The notes: generated from the letters alone by a model not told the origin. A stretch of DNA of 64,000 bases from Pseudomonadota bacterium (GCA_021819085.1 JAKASJ010000010.1:26276-90275), one strand, 5' to 3'. Counted from the first letter of the stretch, positions 48,583 through 59,531 are shown. Made by a program: numbers and translations.

Positions 48583-48963
48583 TCAGTCCCGCGCCAGGGT
48601 GACGAACGCGACGGCGTGGTCCTCTTCGTCCGCAAGGCTCACATGGGCACTGTTGATCCCCCGGGTGCGAACGAATTCCGCGGCAGTTCCACTGAATTCA
48701 AGCGCCGGTCTGCCGGCCCCGTCGTGCGACACTCCGATATCGTGGTAGCCCAGCCCGCCACTGAAGCCGGTACCCATGGCTTTGGCCGCCGCTTCTTTGG
48801 CCGCGAAGCGCTTCGCCAGGAAATGCGCCTTGCGCGCCTCCCTGCGGTAATCGTCCATTTCGGCGTCCGTCAGGATCCGCTGTGCAAACCTGTCCCCGTA
48901 ACGCTCGATATTCTTCTGCATCCGCGCCACGCGGACGATATCGGTGCCAATCCCGAATATCAT
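48583..48963 (-). CDS. acpS: Holo-[acyl-carrier-protein] synthase
   Basis: 126 residues. [14 protein letters not shown] with Asp8 and the [16 protein letters not shown] motif with Glu form the Mg2+ and CoA site. It moves 4'-phosphopantetheine from CoA to apo-ACP in the cytoplasm. It overlaps pdxJ by four bases, last of the lepA-to-acpS series. Confidence 0.96.
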   Translation of the reverse strand: MIFGIGTDIVRVARMQKNIERYGDRFAQRILTDAEMDDYRREARKAHFLAKRFAAKEAAAKAMGTGFSGGLGYHDIGVSHDGAGRPALEFSGTAAEFVRTRGINSAHVSLADEEDHAVAFVTLARD

Positions 48964-49685
48964 CGGCGTACCTCAAGCATCAGGCGCTTCATTTCCCGCA
49001 CTGCGTCCTGCAAGCCGACGAACAGTGCGCGCGCGACGATCGCATGTCCGATGTTGAGTTCCACGATCTCCGGGATTGCGGCGATGGGCTGCACGTTGTG
49101 GTAGTTAAGCCCGTGTCCGGCATTCACCTGCAGACCCAGCTCCCGCCCGCGGTCGACGGCAATCGCTATGCGTCCGAGCTCGTCATTGCGCTCCTGGTCG
49201 GTCAGCGCGTCGGCATAATGGCCCGTGTGGATCTCGATGACTGGTGCACCAGCCGCGGCAGCCGCTTCGATCTGTGGCACTTCGGGATCAATGAACAGCG
49301 ACACGTGTACTCCGGCGTCTGCCAAACGCGCACAGGCCTTTGCGATGCGGTCGCGGTGCCCGGCAACATCCAGTCCGCCTTCGGTGGTGAGCTCCGCCCG
49401 GCGCTCCGGCACGAGACAGCACTCCTGCGGACGCAGACGCACGGCAAACTCAACCATCTCCGGGGTCACCGCCATTTCCAGATTCATGCGCGTCTGAAGC
49501 ACGCCCTTGAGCAGTTCGACATCCCGCTCCTGGATGTGGCGCCGGTCCTCGCGCAGATGCAAAGTCACCGCATCGGCACCGGCCTGCTCGGCTTCGATCG
49601 CCGCCTGAAGCGGATCCGGGTAGCGCGTGCCACGCGCCTGGCGCAGCGTTGCCACATGGTCGATGTTGACGCCCAGCCTGATCAT
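48960..49685 (-). CDS. pdxJ: Pyridoxine 5'-phosphate synthase
   Basis: 241 residues. It begins [20 protein letters not shown], and [20 protein letters not shown] and [12 protein letters not shown] carry the phosphate and catalytic residues of the TIM-barrel. It condenses 1-deoxyxylulose 5-phosphate with aminoacetone phosphate in vitamin B6 synthesis. It overlaps recO by four bases, as in many gammaproteobacteria. Confidence 0.97.
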   Translation of the reverse strand: MIRLGVNIDHVATLRQARGTRYPDPLQAAIEAEQAGADAVTLHLREDRRHIQERDVELLKGVLQTRMNLEMAVTPEMVEFAVRLRPQECCLVPERRAELTTEGGLDVAGHRDRIAKACARLADAGVHVSLFIDPEVPQIEAAAAAGAPVIEIHTGHYADALTDQERNDELGRIAIAVDRGRELGLQVNAGHGLNYHNVQPIAAIPEIVELNIGHAIVARALFVGLQDAVREMKRLMLEVRR

Positions 49686-50419
49686 GAAATCTGTCCTTTC
49701 CGGGCAGGTCTGCCCGGGGAGCGCTCGACGCGGAACAGCGAGCGGCTGTGCAGTGGCCGGTCGCCCAAGTGCCGCGCGAGGCAGGCGCGCGTCAGTGCCT
49801 TGCTTTCGCGCAGCGCTGCAGCGTCGGGAAATTGCCCGAGCGCCAGTGCCAGCAGACTGGCCCCCTTGACGCGTATGCCGCCATCAGCGGCGGGAGCCGG
49901 CACTGGTCCGCGATCCAGGACGTAATCATAATCAACATCGGCGGCTATCGGCGAATTTCCCGACACCTCGCGGTCAAGCACCAGGCCGTAACCGAGATCC
50001 TGCAGCAAGTGCTTTTCGAACAGGCGCAGGGCGACTTCGGTCATATCGGGATCCTGCAGCCGTCCGAGCGACAGGCAATAAATGTCGAAAAGATCCTCAT
50101 GGGGATCGTGGCGATGGAGCAGGCGCACCAGCAGTTCGTTCAGATACAGGCCGCAGTAAGCCTGTCCGCCGGACAGTTCGATTGCCCCACCCGCCGGCTC
50201 TGCGCCTGCCAGAGTGCCAAGATCGCCCCTGCCGACCCAGTCGATCAAAAGCGGCTGGAATGGCACAAGCAGCGCGCGCAGCGACGAACGCGGCCGGCGT
50301 GCTCCTTTGGCGATCAGGCCCAGCCGCCCGTAAGCGCGCGCAAACACTTCCACCAGCAGGCTGCTCTCGCCGTAATGGCTGTGGTGCAGAATGAACGCCA
50401 TCTGCTGCTGCACGCGCAT
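49682..50419 (-). CDS. recO: DNA repair protein RecO
   Basis: 245 residues. The N-terminal OB-fold ([40 protein letters not shown]) and helical C-terminal part ([22 protein letters not shown]) are typical of RecO, which loads RecA together with RecR. The zinc cysteines of some RecO proteins are absent, as in E. coli. It sits between era and pdxJ as usual. Confidence 0.95.
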   Translation of the reverse strand: MRVQQQMAFILHHSHYGESSLLVEVFARAYGRLGLIAKGARRPRSSLRALLVPFQPLLIDWVGRGDLGTLAGAEPAGGAIELSGGQAYCGLYLNELLVRLLHRHDPHEDLFDIYCLSLGRLQDPDMTEVALRLFEKHLLQDLGYGLVLDREVSGNSPIAADVDYDYVLDRGPVPAPAADGGIRVKGASLLALALGQFPDAAALRESKALTRACLARHLGDRPLHSRSLFRVERSPGRPARKGQIS

Positions 50420-50421
50420 GA

Positions 50422-51324
50422 TCAGACATCATCCCCGTAGCCGAGGCTACGCAGAACGCGGGCGTCGTCTGACCAGCCCTCCCGCACCTTGATCCACAAC
50501 CCCAGATAGACCTTGCTGCCGAAAAGCTTCTGCATCTCCAGGCGCGCGCGCCGACCTGTCTCCTTCAGACGCGCCCCGTCAGTGCCGATGAGTATCGCCC
50601 TCTGTCCCTCCTTTTCCACGAGGATGGTTGCCTCAATACGGATGAGTCGCGGCTCGCGGCGGAAGCTGTCAATCATGACGCTCACCGCATAGGGAATTTC
50701 CTGGCCGAAGCTGCGGAAAATCTGTTCGCGCACCAGTTCACCCGCCATGAAACGATCGCTACGGTCGCTAACCTGGTCTGCGGGAAATTGCGCCGGGTGC
50801 TGCGGAATGTACCTCATCACCGCCGCCTCCAGCGCAGGGGTATTTTCGCCGGTGCGCGCCGACACCGGAACGATCTCCGCAAATGCCATCTTGTCACGCG
50901 ACCCCTGTATGAGGGGCAGAAGCCTCGAGCGGTCCGTAAGGCGATCGATCTTGTTGATGACCAGTACGACCGGACAGGCCTGACGACGTGCCAGTTCCAG
51001 CGCGGGCACGTCTTCGTCGGCCCATCCCGACGCGCCGATGACCAGCAGCACACAGTCCACGCCTTCGACGCTGCCGGTCGCGGCACGGTTCAGGTATTGA
51101 TTCATGCTGCCACCCCCGCCTTGGTGGACCCCGGGTGCGTCCACGTAGATCAGCTGCGAATCTGTCGTGGTCTTGATACCCAGAATGCGATGGCGGGTGG
51201 TCTGCGGACGGCGAGAGGTAATGCTGACCTTTTGCCCGACCAGCTGGTTCACCAGAGTGGACTTGCCCACGTTAGGGCGTCCACAGACCGCAATGAATCC
51301 GCTACGGAAATCAGCCGCGGCCAT
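50422..51324 (-). CDS. era: GTPase Era
   Basis: 300 residues. G1 GRPNVGKS (15-22), G3 as DAPG (usually DTPG), G4 NKID, and a C-terminal KH domain with ATILVEKEGQRAILIGTDGA RLK. It binds the 3' end of 16S rRNA and helps mature the 30S subunit. Its start overlaps the rnc stop, and recO starts two bases after its stop. Confidence 0.97.
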   Translation of the reverse strand: MAAADFRSGFIAVCGRPNVGKSTLVNQLVGQKVSITSRRPQTTRHRILGIKTTTDSQLIYVDAPGVHQGGGGSMNQYLNRAATGSVEGVDCVLLVIGASGWADEDVPALELARRQACPVVLVINKIDRLTDRSRLLPLIQGSRDKMAFAEIVPVSARTGENTPALEAAVMRYIPQHPAQFPADQVSDRSDRFMAGELVREQIFRSFGQEIPYAVSVMIDSFRREPRLIRIEATILVEKEGQRAILIGTDGARLKETGRRARLEMQKLFGSKVYLGLWIKVREGWSDDARVLRSLGYGDDV

Positions 51325-52006
51325 CGCCCGTCTGCTCCGTCAGGCTCGCATAGGCCTTGGCCGCCGCCTCCTGTTCAGCGGCGCGACGGCTGCCGCCCTC
51401 GCCGCGCACCGGCTGCGTCAGGCCCGACGCCACGCATTCCACCACGAAATGCTGCTGATGGGGATCACCCGTGATCTCGAGCATATTGTAAGTCGGGACG
51501 CCAAGAGACTGCTTCTGAAGATATTCCTGCAGGCGCGTTTTCGGATCCTTGATCACCGCAGCCGGATCGATGGAGGCCAGGGATGCACGATAAAGCCGCT
51601 CTATCACTTCCCGGGCCTTCTCAAACCCGCCGTCGACAAAGACCGCACCGAACACCGCCTCCAGCGCGTCGGCCAGGATCGAGTCGCGGTCGTACCCGCC
51701 GCTTTTCAGCTCACCCTCGCCCAACTGCAGATAGTCGCCGATTTCGATATCCCGCGCCAGCCGGGCCAGCGACTCACGCCGCACCAGTCCCGCCCGCACT
51801 CGGGTCAGTTCGCCCTCGGAAAGCCCAGGGAATCGGCGGTAGATCGTATCCGCAATGACCAGGCCGAGGACGCTGTCACCTAGAAATTCCAGCCGCTCGT
51901 AGTTCTCGCCGCCCCTGCTGCGGTGGGTGAGCGCACGGCCGAGCAGTCCCGAATCGGAAAATGCATAACCCAGCCGCGCGAGCAGCCGCGCGTACCGTCC
52001 GGTCAC
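51311..52006 (-). CDS. rnc: Ribonuclease III
   Basis: 231 residues. The RNase III signature ERLEFLGDSVLGLVIAD holds the catalytic Glu and Asp, and DAVLADALEAVFGAVFVDGG is matched here by ADALEAVFGAVFVDGGFEKA with the second acidic pair. A double-stranded RNA-binding domain ends the protein (DPKTRLQEYLQ to RRAAEQEAAAKAYASL). It processes rRNA precursors. It overlaps era and the DUF4845 gene, which fits a tight operon. Confidence 0.97.
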   Translation of the reverse strand: MTGRYARLLARLGYAFSDSGLLGRALTHRSRGGENYERLEFLGDSVLGLVIADTIYRRFPGLSEGELTRVRAGLVRRESLARLARDIEIGDYLQLGEGELKSGGYDRDSILADALEAVFGAVFVDGGFEKAREVIERLYRASLASIDPAAVIKDPKTRLQEYLQKQSLGVPTYNMLEITGDPHQQHFVVECVASGLTQPVRGEGGSRRAAEQEAAAKAYASLTEQTGDGRG

Positions 52007-52392
52007 TTCGCTCCCAGCTGCGCCGTGTCGTTGAAATCCAGCAGCGCCGTAATGTTGTATGCCATCGGCACGCGCACTTGATAGGCTATCTGCACGACCA
52101 GAGGACCGTCCGGATTTGGCCGCGTCACGTGCATGTCGGTCTTGAGATGGACGTAGGAGACATCATCGATCTCGAAGCGTCTATAAAGCGCATTCTCGAT
52201 ATCCTGCCGCGTCATCGTGGCAGCCCCGGGCTGGCTCGCCATATTGGCCAGGTCCGTCTTGACCTTGGCATTGTTGATATATGGCGGCAGCAGCTTGAAG
52301 AACAGAAGCAGGAAAAAAATGCCTACCGCCGACACGACCATCAGACCCCAGATGGTAATACCTGACTGTCTGTCACCCCTGCGCATTGTCAT
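52003..52392 (-). CDS. DUF4845 membrane protein
   Basis: About 129 residues with one membrane helix near the N-terminus (GLMVVSAVGIFFLLLFFKLL) and a small periplasmic domain (LPPYINNAKVKTDLANMAS to DFNDTA). DUF4845 is consistently found between lepB and rnc in gammaproteobacteria and beta relatives, and may assist membrane protein handling; the role is unknown. Starts at 52392, 52395 or 52386 are close together behind GGAG. Its stop overlaps the rnc start. Confidence 0.88.
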   Translation of the reverse strand: MTMRRGDRQSGITIWGLMVVSAVGIFFLLLFFKLLPPYINNAKVKTDLANMASQPGAATMTRQDIENALYRRFEIDDVSYVHLKTDMHVTRPNPDGPLVVQIAYQVRVPMAYNITALLDFNDTAQLGAK

Positions 52393-52425
52393 CATTCTCC
52401 GTACCGTTAGCATTGCCTGCTTCCA

Positions 52426-53244
52426 TCAGTGGATTCGGCGTCCGATTCTGTTCCACCGGACTCCGCCGTCACTGCTGAAGTCCCAGCTGAACCAGATCAG
52501 GAACGCTTTGCCGACTATATTCTTCTCCGGCACCGTCCCCCAATAGCGGCTGTCCCAGCTGCGGTCCCGGTTGTCCCCCATGACGAAATACTGCCCCGGC
52601 GGAACCGTGAATTCCATGGGAGTCGGGTCCGGTCTGTTGCTGAGCAGCAGATCGTGCACCACGCCATCTAGATTTTCCTTGACCTTGCGGGACACGATGC
52701 CATGCTGCTGCCCCTCGCTGTACACGAACTGTCCATCCGCGGTTTGCGGCATAAGCTTTCCGTTGATGTACAGTTTCTTGTCGCCGTAGACAATGTGGTC
52801 GCCGGGCAGGCCGATTACCCGCTTGATGTAGTCCACTGAAGGGTTCCCCGGATAGCGGAAAACCATCACATCACCCCGCTTGGGTTCTCCGATCGACACG
52901 ATCTTCTTGTTCAGGACGGGCAGGCGCAGGCCGTACTCGAACTTGTTCACGAGAATGAAATCGCCGATGCGCAATGTCGGCTCCATAGAGCCCGAGGGAA
53001 TGCGAAACGGTTCGACCACAAAGGCGCGCACCAGGAATACCACGAGAATGACTGGAAAGAAAGCACGCGAATACTCGACCACCGCCGACTCTTTGCGCGC
53101 CTCTTCCACCGCTTCCGTGGCCGCTCCGGCCTGCTCCAGTGACAACACCGCCCTGCGCCGCGTGGGCGCCAGCAAGGCACGATCGAATGCCCAGATCAGA
53201 CCGGTGACCACAAGCGCAATGAACAAGATGAGAGCGAATGGCAT
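52426..53244 (-). CDS. lepB: Signal peptidase I
   Basis: 272 residues. Two N-terminal membrane helices (about 2-20 and 62-78) precede the periplasmic catalytic domain with Ser86 in IPSGSM and the Lys in DYIKRVIGLPGD, then GDNRDRSWDSRYWG. It cuts signal peptides from exported proteins at the outer face of the inner membrane. It lies three bases after lepA, as in E. coli. Confidence 0.97.
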   Translation of the reverse strand: MPFALILFIALVVTGLIWAFDRALLAPTRRRAVLSLEQAGAATEAVEEARKESAVVEYSRAFFPVILVVFLVRAFVVEPFRIPSGSMEPTLRIGDFILVNKFEYGLRLPVLNKKIVSIGEPKRGDVMVFRYPGNPSVDYIKRVIGLPGDHIVYGDKKLYINGKLMPQTADGQFVYSEGQQHGIVSRKVKENLDGVVHDLLLSNRPDPTPMEFTVPPGQYFVMGDNRDRSWDSRYWGTVPEKNIVGKAFLIWFSWDFSSDGGVRWNRIGRRIH

Positions 53245-53247
53245 GTG

Positions 53248-55056
53248 TTATTTCTCGCTTACACGCAGAACCGCCAGGAAAGCCTCCTGCGGAATTTCAA
53301 CCGACCCAAGCTGCTTCATACGTTTCTTTCCTGCCTTTTGCTTTTCGAGTAGTTTGCGTTTTCGGGAGATATCCCCGCCATAGCATTTCGCGGTGACATT
53401 CTTGCGCAGGGCCTTTACCGTCTCGCGCGCAAGAATGCGCGAACCGATAGCGGCCTGAATCGCCACATCGAACATCTGGCGCGGTATCAGTTCTTTCATC
53501 CGGCGCACCAGATCCTGCCCCCGGTAATGGCTCTGTTCCTGGTGAACGATGACTGACAGGGCGTCGACTTTTTCGCCGTTGATGAGCACGTCCAGCCGGA
53601 CCAGATTTGACGTACGGAACTCAAGGAAATCATAGTCGAGCGATGCATACCCGCGACTGACAGATTTCAGCCTGTCGAAGAAATCGAGCACGACTTCGTT
53701 GAGAGGCAGTTCATAGGTAAGCATCACCTGGCGGCCCACGTACTGCATGTTTTTCTGGATTCCGCGCTTCTCCATGCACAGCCCCATGACCGGCCCCACG
53801 TACTCCTGCGGCACCAGGATGCTGGCCCGTATAATCGGCTCACGGATCTCCTCGATCTGTCCCGGGTCAGGCAGTCTGGCAGGGTTCTCCACCGCGACGA
53901 TCTCGTTCCTGGTCGTCAGCACCTCGTACACGACGGTCGGTGCGGTGGTAATCAGGTTCAGACTGTATTCGCGCTCCAGGCGTTCCTGGATGATCTCCAT
54001 GTGCAACATGCCGAGAAACCCGCATCGAAAACCGAATCCCAGCGCCTGCGAAGTTTCCGGCTCGTAATGCAGCGAGGCATCATTGAGACTCAGCTTCTCC
54101 AGCGCCGTACGGAAGGCGTCGTAGTCGGCAGCATCAACCGGATACAGTCCCGCAAACACTCTGGGCTTGATCTCCTTGAAACCTGCCAGCGCAGAGGCCG
54201 CCGGACGATCAGCATGGGTGATCGTGTCGCCGACGCGCGCGCCGCGCACATCCTTGATGCCGGCGATAATATAGCCCACCTCGCCCACTCCGAGCTCCGA
54301 GGTAGCCTTGCGCTTGGGCGTGAAAATCCCGGTCTGTTCGACCTGGTACTCTCGCCCGCTGGCCATCAGACGGATCTTCTGCCCGGACTTGAGCGTACCC
54401 TGCTTGACCCGCGCGAGCGAGACCGTTCCCAGGTAATTATCGAACCAGGAATCGATGATCAGCGCCTGCAGCGGGGCGCTCGGATCGCCCTTCGGCGCCG
54501 GAACCTGGCTTACCACCGCTTCCAGAATATCGACGATCCCCTCGCCGGTCTTGGCGCTCGCCCGGACCGCACCGGACGCGTCGATTCCTATTATGTCAGC
54601 GATCTCCCTGATCACCCGCTCGGGGTCCGCCTGGGGCAGATCGATCTTGTTGAGCACCGGCAGGATCACCAGATCGAGTTCAGCCGCCGTATAACAGTTC
54701 GCTACAGTCTGGGCCTGTACGCCCTGCGCTGCGTCCACTACGAGGAGCGCACCTTCGCACGCGGTAAGAGAACGCGACACCTCATACGAAAAGTCCACAT
54801 GGCCCGGAGTGTCGATCAGGTTCATCCGGTAGGTTTTGCCGTCTCGTGCAAGATAGTTGAGGGCGACGGTCTGCGATTTGATCGTTATGCCGCGTTCGCG
54901 CTCAAGATCCATGGAATCGAGGACTTGCTCTTCCATCTCGCGCGCCTCGAGTCCGCCGCATTTCTGGATAAAACGGTCTGCCAGCGTGGATTTGCCATGA
55001 TCGATATGAGCAATGATCGAAAAATTCCGGATCAGCTGCCTGTCCCATGCGGTCAT
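53248..55056 (-). CDS. lepA: Elongation factor 4 (LepA)
   Basis: 602 residues. GTPase motifs AHIDHGKST (16-24), DTPGHVDF and NKID are followed by EF-G-like domains and the LepA C-terminal domain ([23 protein letters not shown]). It binds ribosomes and aids initiation or back-translocation. It opens the lepA-lepB-DUF4845-rnc-era-recO-pdxJ-acpS run. Confidence 0.98.
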   Translation of the reverse strand: MTAWDRQLIRNFSIIAHIDHGKSTLADRFIQKCGGLEAREMEEQVLDSMDLERERGITIKSQTVALNYLARDGKTYRMNLIDTPGHVDFSYEVSRSLTACEGALLVVDAAQGVQAQTVANCYTAAELDLVILPVLNKIDLPQADPERVIREIADIIGIDASGAVRASAKTGEGIVDILEAVVSQVPAPKGDPSAPLQALIIDSWFDNYLGTVSLARVKQGTLKSGQKIRLMASGREYQVEQTGIFTPKRKATSELGVGEVGYIIAGIKDVRGARVGDTITHADRPAASALAGFKEIKPRVFAGLYPVDAADYDAFRTALEKLSLNDASLHYEPETSQALGFGFRCGFLGMLHMEIIQERLEREYSLNLITTAPTVVYEVLTTRNEIVAVENPARLPDPGQIEEIREPIIRASILVPQEYVGPVMGLCMEKRGIQKNMQYVGRQVMLTYELPLNEVVLDFFDRLKSVSRGYASLDYDFLEFRTSNLVRLDVLINGEKVDALSVIVHQEQSHYRGQDLVRRMKELIPRQMFDVAIQAAIGSRILARETVKALRKNVTAKCYGGDISRKRKLLEKQKAGKKRMKQLGSVEIPQEAFLAVLRVSEK

Positions 55057-55433
55057 CAGGTATTCTCTTGCCTACGCACAGTCCGTCCGTACCCATTTCC
55101 GGAACCAGCAGCAAAAGGGCGCCGCCGGCGCCCTGTCGCATGACTCCAATTGATTGCTCCGGATGCTGTTCCGGGCGATTCATTTGCCAGATAATACCCT
55201 TTTTTCACGAACACATGAAAGGCACAAGGCGCGCCAGCACCTGCATGGGCACGGAAACCCGGGCTCCCCCTGTGCCAGGGGAAACCGGCTGTGTGCGCTA
55301 TCGGCATCCTGTGCTTCGATTCAACCGCTTCCGGCCGGCCTGGCCTTGCTGAGGTTCCCAGGCCGGGGTCCGGGCCCCGGGAGGTTCATACCGTGGCGAT
55401 CGATCGCGGCGGCAAGTGCGCTGTCCGGCCAGT
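55057..55433. other. Intergenic, no gene; degP/mucD absent
   Basis: 377 bases between rseB and lepA. Pseudomonas-like genomes carry a DegP-type protease gene (mucD) here. None is present, nor a recognisable remnant. A CCGGGG/CCCCGG hairpin at about 55361-55380 could end rseB transcription. Confidence 0.5.
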
Positions 55434-56426
55434 CTATTGAGCGGGCACCACCGACGTGCCGATCATATCGACCGTCTTCGCCGGCACCTCGCCCACCACA
55501 GTAATCTCATGATCCCCGATGACCTTTCCGAAAACGTGAACAGCGCCTACATGCGTCAGCCCCTTGATCCGGTCCGGAGGAGATCCTGTGCCAACTCTCT
55601 GTACGAACACTGAAACGACCGCAAGGCCATCCGAGTAAACCAGGTGCTCGACCCGGGTCTTGCGTTTGGCGGATGTGCGGACCATTCGCAGCGACAGCAC
55701 GAACCCCGGTGGCAGCTGTTCCACTTTCCAGCCCAGCTTGCCACTGATAGGCTCTACGACACCGCTGCCCTCGCGGTACCATACCGTGCCTTTTTTCGGC
55801 TTGTGCGGCCTGAGCGCACCATCCGGTATGACCCCCCCGATCTCGACGTTCGTGAACATGAACCGTTCGACGACGTGGTTCCGGTCGTCGAACAAGGTAG
55901 ACTTCAGAAGAAGATTGGACTTGCGGTCGGCCCACAGCTGGTAGCCGTACCGGTAGGAATCCCGGGGCCTAATGAGCACCCCCCTGACCTCGTGCCCCGC
56001 CACCCTCCCGCCGCTGGCTGGCTCGATGACGTAATGCTTCTCCAGCCGATGCAGCGACTGAGGGACGACGGCTGGAAAGCTGTGCATGCTCAGGCTGCGA
56101 TGCTCGACCAGCACCGACTTCTCGTCCGGCAAGTAGCATTCCACCTCTCTGTGGTTGCGAATTACCTCGCGGGCAGCCCCGTTCAGCGAAACAAGGCGCT
56201 CGCGCGTTTTGCCGTTTTCCACTTTGTGAAATATGCGCATGGTGTCGAGCTGGTCACCATACTGGTAGACGAACGTACCTTGGTAATTGAGGGTATGCGC
56301 CGCCTCGCTCATCTTCAAGAGCAGATTTTCGGCACGCTCCCCGACGTTGGCACCGGCACTGGCAGTGCGAACGACCAGGAGCAGAACGAACGGCGCCCAA
56401 CGCAGGGACAGCGATCGGATGCTCAT
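55434..56426 (-). CDS. rseB: Sigma-E regulatory protein RseB/MucB
   Basis: 330 residues. Signal peptide (MSIRSLSLRWAPFVLLLVVR TASAG), then a LolA-like domain (LLLKMSEAAHTLNYQGTFVY) and a C-terminal domain (about 215-325). It binds RseA in the periplasm, shielding it from proteolysis until mislocalised envelope components are sensed. It overlaps rseA by ATGA. Confidence 0.93.
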   Translation of the reverse strand: MSIRSLSLRWAPFVLLLVVRTASAGANVGERAENLLLKMSEAAHTLNYQGTFVYQYGDQLDTMRIFHKVENGKTRERLVSLNGAAREVIRNHREVECYLPDEKSVLVEHRSLSMHSFPAVVPQSLHRLEKHYVIEPASGGRVAGHEVRGVLIRPRDSYRYGYQLWADRKSNLLLKSTLFDDRNHVVERFMFTNVEIGGVIPDGALRPHKPKKGTVWYREGSGVVEPISGKLGWKVEQLPPGFVLSLRMVRTSAKRKTRVEHLVYSDGLAVVSVFVQRVGTGSPPDRIKGLTHVGAVHVFGKVIGDHEITVVGEVPAKTVDMIGTSVVPAQ

Positions 56427-56986
56427 CGATGAGAATTTTCGTTACGGTACCCGACGACGCGCACGAAGGACATCATGCTGTTCATCCCGGCGGGGGGCGT
56501 CACCTCCCCATGCTCCACCAGAAATGCATTGAGGGCATCCTGATAGGCGGCGCGTTCGGTCGGTGCCGCCGGCGGCGGCACAGCGGACGCCAGAGATGCG
56601 GCTGCCACCTGGCTATCCGCGGCCTTGACCGCTTGGGCCCGGGTCTCAACTCCATTCCTCGCCGGCTGCAGGCTGATGATCGCCACTGTCGCCACGGACG
56701 CTGCAATGGCCAACCCTGCCGCGAACTTGGCCATCCGCGGCGTTACCAGTCCGTAGGATCTGGGCCGCATCGGCACGACGTTTTCCGATTCGATTGCAGC
56801 AGCGATACGGTCTGCAATCACGGGGCGTGCGACCACGTCCAGCTCCCTCCGCATCGCGGAACGGATCAAATGGTAACGCTCCCAGACCCCACGCAATTCC
56901 CGATCTTCCACCATTCCCTGCAATACCCTGCGGGAATCGCCTTCGGGAAGCTCTTCGTCCAACAACTCCGAGATTTTCTGCTTCAT
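56423..56986 (-). CDS. rseA: Anti-sigma-E factor RseA/MucA
   Basis: 187 residues. The N-terminal anti-sigma domain starts MKQKISELLDEELPEGDSRR and includes WERYHLIRSAMRRE. One membrane helix at about 92-110 and a periplasmic tail with AAYQDALNAFLVEHGEVTPP follow. It holds RpoE inactive at the membrane. TGGAG 6 bases upstream sets the start at 56986. It lies between rpoE and rseB. Confidence 0.9.
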   Translation of the reverse strand: MKQKISELLDEELPEGDSRRVLQGMVEDRELRGVWERYHLIRSAMRRELDVVARPVIADRIAAAIESENVVPMRPRSYGLVTPRMAKFAAGLAIAASVATVAIISLQPARNGVETRAQAVKAADSQVAAASLASAVPPPAAPTERAAYQDALNAFLVEHGEVTPPAGMNSMMSFVRVVGYRNENSHR

Positions 56987-57057
56987 CGGTACTCCAGACA
57001 TTTCCGAATCTGCCCTGCCATGTTCACGGAAAACACCCCTATTCCGATGGTCCTGAA

Positions 57058-57636
57058 TCACCCTTCAAGCAACGGTCGCAACTCCGAATCAATCGCTTCG
57101 CGCGCCCGGAATATGCGCGAACGCACCGTTCCGATCGGACAATCCATTACCGCCGCAATTTCATCGTAGCTCAACCCGTCGATCTCGCGCAGCGTAATGG
57201 CGGTACGCAGATCTTCGGGCAAAGACGAGATTGCCCGTTCCACCGTCCGCGCTATCTCATCCGCCAACAGATGCCGTTCCGGCGTCGTCACATCGCGCAG
57301 ACTCGCCCCCGCCTCCATCAATTCCGCCTCTTCGGTCTCCATGTCCGACGCTGGCGGGCGCCGTCCCTGGGAAACAAGATAGTTCTTTGCGGTGTTGATA
57401 GCGATCCGATACAACCAAGTATAGAACGCGCTTTCGCCGCGAAACCCGCCGATGGCACGGTAGGCCTTGATAAAGGCCTCCTGGGTAACATCCTCCACCT
57501 CAGACCGGTCCGACACGTATCGAGACACGAGTTTGGCGATCCGGTGCTGGTATTTCCTCACCAGCAGATCAAAGGCGGCCTTGTCTCCCTTTTGTACCCG
57601 CACCACCAATTCTTGATCGACACTGCGCTCGACCAT
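57058..57636 (-). CDS. rpoE: ECF sigma factor RpoE/AlgU
   Basis: 192 residues. Region 2 (LVRKYQHRIAKLVSRYVSDR, EDVTQEAFIKAYRAIGGFRG and FYTWLYRIAINTAKNYL) and region 4 (LPEDLRTAITLREIDGLSYD and CPIGTVRSRIFRAREAI) are classic RpoE/AlgU. It directs transcription of envelope-stress genes. A matching promoter lies upstream, so it probably controls itself. The next two genes are its anti-sigma and periplasmic regulator. Confidence 0.97.
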   Translation of the reverse strand: MVERSVDQELVVRVQKGDKAAFDLLVRKYQHRIAKLVSRYVSDRSEVEDVTQEAFIKAYRAIGGFRGESAFYTWLYRIAINTAKNYLVSQGRRPPASDMETEEAELMEAGASLRDVTTPERHLLADEIARTVERAISSLPEDLRTAITLREIDGLSYDEIAAVMDCPIGTVRSRIFRAREAIDSELRPLLEG

Positions 57637-57683
57637 GCCAGAACATCCCCTTTACCGTGAAGGCAAACGCAGCGCGTCACTTC

Positions 57684-57711
57684 TAAAGACCATAGGTACA
57701 AAATAAAGTTC
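57684..57711 (-). promoter_or_regulatory. Sigma-E-type promoter of rpoE
   Basis: On the minus strand, GAACTT (57711-57706), a 16-base spacer and TCTTTA (57689-57684) match the RpoE/AlgU consensus (GAACTT-N16-TCtga). It lies 48 bases upstream of the rpoE start, so the operon is likely autoregulated. Confidence 0.7.
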
Positions 57712-57856
57712 GCGTTGCCACGCCAATCATGGTTATAGTTGTCTTTGTAAACCAGTGGCTGCGGGAAGTACCCGCGGATCTGAAATTGCGCAGAATGATA
57801 TCTCAAAACCGCGATTAGCGCCTTCCCCGTGGCTCCGGCCGACATCAAACGCCCCT

Positions 57857-59494
57857 ATGCTCGCTGAAATCGCTGCAAAATCCCGGGAAATCACGGCAGA
57901 TGTCCTGGTCCTGGGCGCTGGAATGGCCGGACTGGGCGTTGCGCTTCGAATTGCCCCGCAGGCACAGGTTGCGGTTGTCGCCAAGGCCGACCTTACCCAG
58001 GGTTCAAGCCTGTATGCCCAGGGGGGGGTCGCCGCGGTGCTCAATGAGGGCGATTCCTACGCCGCACATATCGAGGATACTTTGCAGGCGGGCGCCGGGC
58101 TGTGTCATGCCGACACCGTAGAATTCGTGGTCCGGAACGGACCCAAGGCCATAAACTGGCTGATCGATCAGGGGGTGGATTTCACCCGGGAATCGGGACA
58201 GGCGGGCACCCCCTATCATCTGACCCGGGAGGGGGGGCACAGCCACCGGCGCGTGATCCACGCCGCGGATGCTACAGGCCGGGCCATGGAGACAACCCTC
58301 GAGTCGCATGCCCGAAACCATCCGAATATCCGGATTTTTGAACATCACATTGCGGTCGATTTGATCACCAGCCGCAAACTGGGTCGCTCCGGCCCCAATC
58401 GCTGCCTGGGTGCCTACGTTCTGGATATGGGCGCAGGTGAAACCTGCGTGTTCCGTGCGCGCTTCGTCATACTCGCCACCGGCGGCGCATGCAAAGTTTA
58501 TCTCTATACGAGCAACCCCGATACGTCGACCGGCGACGGCATCGCCATGGCATGGCGCGCGGGCTGCCGCGTGGCAAACATGGAGTTCGTACAGTTTCAC
58601 CCGACCTGTCTTTACCATCCCCAGGCCAAGTCGTTCCTGATCTCGGAGGCGGTGCGTGGCGAAGGCGGCGTGCTCGTGCTGCCCGACGGAACCCGTTTCA
58701 TGCCACGACACGATGACCGTGCCGAACTTGCGCCGCGCGACATCGTGGCACGCGCCATCGATTTCGAGATGAAGCGGGGGGGCCTGGATTGTGTCTACCT
58801 CGACATCAGCCACAAGCCGGCTGAATTCATCAGGAGCCACTTTCCCAACATCTACCAGCGCTGCCTCGGGCTCGGGTTCGACATGACCCGCCAGCCGATT
58901 CCCGTGGTGCCCGCCGCCCACTACACCTGCGGGGGCATCATGACGGACCTGAAAGCGAGAACCGACATCAACGGACTTTATGCAGTCGGAGAGTGCGCAT
59001 TCACCGGCCTGCATGGCGCCAACAGGCTAGCCAGCAACTCGCTCCTCGAGTGCGTGGTATTCGCGGCCGCGGCGGCAGCCGACATCGCTGCACAACTTGC
59101 TGCCACCCCGCCCCCGCCGGAAAATCTGCCTCCCTGGGACGAGAGCCGCGTTTCGGACCCCGATGAGCTGGTCGTGGTGTCGCACAACTGGGATGAACTC
59201 AGGCATTTCATGTGGGACTATGTTGGAATCGTGCGCACCACCAAACGCCTGGAACGCGCACGCCATCGCGCCTCCTTGCTCCAGGAGGAGATCCGCGAAT
59301 ATTACAGCAACTTTCGCATCCACTCCGATCTGGTGGAACTGCGCAATTTGGCGGTGGTCGCCGAACTCATCATCCGTTCGGCGCTCGCCCGCCGCGAAAG
59401 CCGCGGGCTGCACTACACCCGCGATTACCCCGGTCTGGATGCCGGTCCGGCGCGCGATACGGTGCTGGTGCCCGAACAATACACCGACGTCTGA
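57857..59494 (+). CDS. nadB: L-aspartate oxidase
   Basis: 545 residues. An FAD-binding GAGMAGLG (20-26) starts a flavoprotein domain of the succinate dehydrogenase/fumarate reductase type, with [45 protein letters not shown] and the C-terminal helical domain. It oxidises L-aspartate to iminoaspartate, the first step of de novo NAD synthesis. The start at 57857 ([20 protein letters not shown]) is chosen because the in-frame extension crosses the rpoE promoter region. It is divergent to rpoE. Confidence 0.95.
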   Translation: MLAEIAAKSREITADVLVLGAGMAGLGVALRIAPQAQVAVVAKADLTQGSSLYAQGGVAAVLNEGDSYAAHIEDTLQAGAGLCHADTVEFVVRNGPKAINWLIDQGVDFTRESGQAGTPYHLTREGGHSHRRVIHAADATGRAMETTLESHARNHPNIRIFEHHIAVDLITSRKLGRSGPNRCLGAYVLDMGAGETCVFRARFVILATGGACKVYLYTSNPDTSTGDGIAMAWRAGCRVANMEFVQFHPTCLYHPQAKSFLISEAVRGEGGVLVLPDGTRFMPRHDDRAELAPRDIVARAIDFEMKRGGLDCVYLDISHKPAEFIRSHFPNIYQRCLGLGFDMTRQPIPVVPAAHYTCGGIMTDLKARTDINGLYAVGECAFTGLHGANRLASNSLLECVVFAAAAAADIAAQLAATPPPPENLPPWDESRVSDPDELVVVSHNWDELRHFMWDYVGIVRTTKRLERARHRASLLQEEIREYYSNFRIHSDLVELRNLAVVAELIIRSALARRESRGLHYTRDYPGLDAGPARDTVLVPEQYTDV

Positions 59495-59531
59495 GCGCCG
59501 CTGCGGTCGGGTTGTCTTTGCGCTTCGGTAT

